Shown here: positions 5,870-7,378 of the stretch, piece after piece
Numbering within the stretch: position 1 is the stretch's first letter
How the letters are laid out: each line of letters opens with the position of its first letter
Origin: JBBSWA01 sp038046485
GTDB taxonomy: Archaea; Nanobdellota; Nanobdellia; Woesearchaeales; SM23-78
Direction: 5' to 3'
Assembly (NCBI GenBank): GCA_038046485.1
Contig: JBBSWA010000038.1
Location: 1 to 7,378, forward strand
Length of the DNA stretch: 7,378 nt
Translations under genes and position numbers: made by a program
The notes under the pieces: generated by a model
Database searches by the model: none
The model's input: only the letters and a program-made list of their open reading frames with translations
What the model was told of the DNA's origin: nothing

Positions 5870-5878
5870 ATATATATA
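5870..5878 (+). promoter_or_regulatory. TATA box for the two-cysteine secreted protein
   Basis: ATATATATA predicts transcription from about 5899, downstream of the in-frame ATG at 5889. That makes ATG 5934, with its own GAGGTG site, the better start and gives a leader of roughly 35 nt. Confidence 0.6.
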
Positions 5879-5920
5879 GGGGTAAGCCATGCTTAGAGGA
5901 AAGAGTGTGAGTAAGGTACC

Positions 5921-5926
5921 GAGGTG
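5921..5926 (+). promoter_or_regulatory. Shine-Dalgarno site deciding start 5934
   Basis: GAGGTG is complementary to the archaeal 16S rRNA 3' end and sits 7 nt before ATG 5934. The same hexamer precedes each of the next three genes. Confidence 0.7.
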
Positions 5927-5933
5927 GTTTGGC

Positions 5934-6260
5934 ATGTATAAACTAGGTTTAATGGCTTTTATGGTGCTCGCTTTGCTTCCCATAAGCATGGCGTTTAGTT
6001 CTTCAGTAGGAGTGTACAGTCCTCAAGTAAAAGTGTACTCTTCATATGATCTAATTCATCAAGGTCAATTGCTCTTTCCAGATGCCTGGCATCCAAAGCC
6101 TTTGAAGTTGTACTACGATGCAAAATTCATTCCGGCCATTTCAAGAAATTATGAAATTCGCTTGCCGTATGTGTTACCCAGTTCATACAAGACATCGTGT
6201 CAGATGTTTAAGCATGATGGGTATTATTTTGTGACAACGGATATTCATTGCTATGGATAA
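5934..6260 (+). CDS. Small exported protein with a C-terminal cysteine pair, function unknown
   Basis: Family not recognised. From ATG 5934 the product is 108 residues. The longer 123-residue form from 5889 would put 15 polar/basic residues ahead of the signal and begin upstream of the predicted transcript start. Residues 1-20 form a clean export signal (MYKLG, hydrophobic core, PISMA). The mature part is rich in Tyr, Ser and Pro (VYSPQVKVYSSYD, LKLYYDAKF, LPYVLPSSY) and probably beta-rich. Its only two cysteines lie near the end, in SCQMF and IHCYG, 16 residues apart, suggesting one disulfide. The style matches its neighbours, but it has its own promoter and is separated by 112 bp from the next gene. 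The TAA stop lies in an arm of a predicted hairpin. Confidence 0.75.
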   Translation: MYKLGLMAFMVLALLPISMAFSSSVGVYSPQVKVYSSYDLIHQGQLLFPDAWHPKPLKLYYDAKFIPAISRNYEIRLPYVLPSSYKTSCQMFKHDGYYFVTTDIHCYG

Positions 6261-6313
6261 TTGCGCTAGTTATGTTAAAAGTGACGCAATTATTCATCCC
6301 AATAATTTCGTCA
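6257..6313 (+). promoter_or_regulatory. Two mutually exclusive hairpins (attenuator-like)
   Basis: ATAATTGCG (6257-6265) pairs perfectly with CGCAATTAT (6285-6293). The latter segment also belongs to a competing hairpin in which TGACG-C-AATTATT (6282-6294) pairs with AATAATT-T-CGTCA (6301-6313), 12 of 13 pairs, with loop CATCCC. Only one can form at a time. The element spans the stop of the preceding gene and the leader region of the next operon. It could be a terminator, an attenuator or protein-binding DNA symmetry. Confidence 0.45.
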
Positions 6314-6339
6314 AATTATGTAAATTAGTGAAATTATTG
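6313..6339 (+). repeat. Three tandem 9-bp repeats in the operon promoter region
   Basis: AAATTATGT, AAATTAGTG and AAATTATTG follow each other without gaps and share AAATTA. They directly abut the inverted repeat ending at 6313 and lie 34-60 bp before GTG 6373, where a TATA element would be expected. They may combine TATA and operator functions; TATAACTA at 6341-6348 is an alternative TATA candidate but lies close to the start. Confidence 0.45.
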
Positions 6340-6362
6340 CTATAACTAAATAGAATCGTAAA

Positions 6363-6369
6363 GAGGTGA
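6363..6369 (+). promoter_or_regulatory. Shine-Dalgarno site for GTG 6373
   Basis: GAGGTGA lies 3 nt before a GTG start. The other nearby GTG (6371) runs straight into TGA, so 6373 is the only usable start at this site. Confidence 0.65.
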
Positions 6370-6372
6370 AGT

Positions 6373-6744
6373 GTGAATCGAGCGATAGCAGTGGTCTTTC
6401 TTTTTTTAGTAGGGATACAGCTTGGTTCAGCACTCATCACACCAGGACATGGGAACTGGTACGATCTAAACCGCCCCAGGTATTATGATCCTGACACGGG
6501 TTTGCCGTATGAGTGGGCAAGTAGTAATGGACGCTGGATCTTAATTCCTAGGCCTGTAGGAACTACCTACAATCCTTTATATTTAGAAGGTGCAAATGGG
6601 TATTACCGTCGTTCGCCCGGTGCAGATCCCCGTAGTCGTTTACAATTGGGTCAAACCGAGGCCAAGGGACGCTCAATGCGTTCAATGTTAGCCAATCCTC
6701 CTAAGTCATCAAAATATTACGTAGTAAATCGAGGTGGATCATGA
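6373..6744 (+). CDS. Small exported Tyr/Pro-rich protein, first gene of a secreted-protein operon
   Basis: Family not recognised. The GTG start encodes a 123-residue product with a short export signal (residues 1-20, ending QLGSA). The mature protein has no cysteine and is rich in Tyr, Trp, Pro, Gly and Arg: HGNWYDLNRPRYYDPDTG, then GRWILIPRPVG, and a GYYRRSPG turn near residue 78. The last 46 residues are similar to the end of the next protein (YYR...LG-x(1,2)-EA...(S/Y)YxxVN), so the two look like diverged relatives. The final codons, for RGGS, also form the GAGGTG ribosome binding site of the downstream gene, and its TGA overlaps that gene's ATG by four bases. An extracellular or envelope structural role is a guess from composition. 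Confidence 0.8.
   Translation: MNRAIAVVFLFLVGIQLGSALITPGHGNWYDLNRPRYYDPDTGLPYEWASSNGRWILIPRPVGTTYNPLYLEGANGYYRRSPGADPRSRLQLGQTEAKGRSMRSMLANPPKSSKYYVVNRGGS
6731..6736 (+). promoter_or_regulatory. Shine-Dalgarno site embedded in upstream coding sequence
   Basis: GAGGTG lies 4 nt before ATG 6741 and is read as part of the Arg-Gly codons of the preceding protein. Together with the ATGA overlap this favours coupled translation. Confidence 0.65.
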
Positions 6745-7184
6745 AATCAGCTGTATGGCTTGGAATGTTTCTACTGATTTTAGGCAATGTGTTAGGGTAT
6801 GCCGCCTCAGCTACTCCTCCAGGTTGGGGCCAAGAAAAGGGAACGGATCAACCCACATTGAATTGTCCTTCCTGTTATCAAACGCCTTCTCCACGATCAG
6901 GCACGGTTGCAAAGTCTGGTGTAACAGTTAAGGGAACTCCTTATAGTAATGGGTATCAAGTGGTTGTGCCCACCTATTCCAGTTTTACTTATGCTCCAGG
7001 TTGGTATGTGGGTTTAGGTAATTATTACCGTCATCGGGGACCCTTTACAGTATATGGTGCCCAGCATAAATTAGGGAGTGAAGCAGGATTAAACAGGGTG
7101 CAGGAGAAAAACATAAATACCTATAGGCGAGGCTCTGCGCCCAGTTATCAATTAGTAAATGGAAAGATGATGGTCGTCAAGTAA
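6741..7184 (+). CDS. Small exported protein with a CPSC motif, related to the preceding gene product
   Basis: Family not recognised. The 147-residue product has an export signal (residues 1-20, hydrophobic, ending LGYA). A mature N-terminal part follows with the only two cysteines, in NCPSCYQTP; this CxxC could be a disulfide or a metal site, but a thioredoxin fold is not apparent. The middle is rich in Tyr, Gly, Ser and Pro (GYQVVVPTYSSFTYAPGWYVG). The last part, from GNYYRHRGPF through HKLGSEAG to PSYQLVNG, parallels the C-terminal region of the preceding protein with similar spacing. ATG 6741 is fixed by the GAGGTG site and the 4-nt overlap. A new GAGGTG site begins directly after its stop codon, continuing the operon. 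Confidence 0.82.
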   Translation: MKSAVWLGMFLLILGNVLGYAASATPPGWGQEKGTDQPTLNCPSCYQTPSPRSGTVAKSGVTVKGTPYSNGYQVVVPTYSSFTYAPGWYVGLGNYYRHRGPFTVYGAQHKLGSEAGLNRVQEKNINTYRRGSAPSYQLVNGKMMVVK

Positions 7185-7190
7185 GAGGTG
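7185..7190 (+). promoter_or_regulatory. Shine-Dalgarno site for GTG 7197
   Basis: GAGGTG begins on the base after the previous stop and lies 6 nt before GTG 7197. An in-frame GTG at 7191 abuts the site and is too close. Confidence 0.65.
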
Positions 7191-7196
7191 GTGAAC

Positions 7197-7378
7197 GTGA
7201 AGAAATTAATGATTGGAATGATTTTTTTATTACTCACAGTGTGTGTTTCAGCCGATGGCTTAAAGTTTCATCGACCTCAAAGTCAGTATACCTTAGCCAT
7301 GCATCCTTCCGTGTATAACTCACGTATCATCATGGGCGTTAAGCAAGTTTCTCCAAGTGGTCCCTATTTTGATCCCAA
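7197..7378 (+). CDS. Start of another small exported protein, cut by the window edge
   Basis: Sixty complete codons are visible and the frame stays open to the last base, so the 3' end is missing. The GTG start gives MKKLMIG followed by a hydrophobic core and a likely cleavage after CVSA near residue 19. The mature start (DGLKFHRPQSQYTLAMHPSVY) again has the Tyr/His/Pro/Ser-rich style of the two genes before it. The gene starts 12 bp after the upstream stop with the same GAGGTG site, so it is the third gene of the operon. Too little is visible to test for the shared C-terminal region. Confidence 0.75.
   Translation, partial: MKKLMIGMIFLLLTVCVSADGLKFHRPQSQYTLAMHPSVYNSRIIMGVKQVSPSGPYFDP

Noticed and set aside
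5889..5933. Upstream ATG at 5889 as the start of the two-cysteine secreted protein
   Set aside because: It lies upstream of the transcript start predicted from the TATA box at 5870-5878, has no ribosome binding site, and would place 15 polar/basic residues before the export signal. ATG 5934 has GAGGTG 7 nt away.
6282..6339. CRISPR-like repeat array
   Set aside because: The repeats are only 9 bp, contiguous and without spacers; they fit a promoter/operator context instead.

Overview
The window looks like a piece of an archaeal chromosome, most plausibly from a DPANN-type lineage (inference). The evidence is a class II tRNA-Leu with a bulge-helix-bulge intron and no encoded CCA, TATA-type promoters about 25 bp from predicted transcript starts (several apparently leaderless), GAGGTG-type Shine-Dalgarno sites complementary to archaeal 16S rRNA, and a large membrane-anchored surface protein of a style common in Woesearchaeota/Diapherotrites-like genomes. 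I cannot assign a taxon from sequence alone.

Layout, left to right. (1) Positions 1-2567 hold the 3' part of a large surface protein: Ig-like modules with paired cysteines, three 49-residue Cys-rich repeats, a calcium-binding Asp-rich segment, one membrane helix and a Pro/Lys-rich cytoplasmic tail. (2) Positions 2612-2716 hold tRNA-Leu(CAG) with a predicted 21-nt intron in the D-loop. (3) Positions 2741-3932 look accessory: an AT-rich orphan membrane/secreted protein gene, then a hicB-hicA toxin-antitoxin pair with a 4-nt overlap. (4) Converging on hicA with only 6 bp between stops is a minus-strand gene for a lipoprotein ABC-type amino-acid-binding protein (LivJ/LivK-like), with no transporter genes in view. 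(5) From 5078 to the right edge, on the plus strand, is a run of small secreted proteins. The first has a Tyr-rich low-complexity region and a cupredoxin domain that has lost three of its four expected copper ligands. A two-cysteine secreted protein follows, and then a tightly packed operon of at least three small exported Tyr-rich proteins. The first two of these share a related C-terminal region and overlap by ATGA; the third runs off the window.

How the parts work together: the left gene and the right-hand cluster are both cell-surface/extracellular. The right-hand cluster looks like a coordinated set of exported, mostly cysteine-poor, tyrosine-rich proteins with unknown function. It is the best candidate here for an undescribed system. 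Its intergenic gaps carry strong inverted repeats, including a pair of mutually exclusive hairpins at 6257-6313. The binding protein and the cupredoxin-like gene diverge from what appears to be one shared TATA element. The hicBA pair is an ordinary type II toxin-antitoxin module with a short antitoxin.
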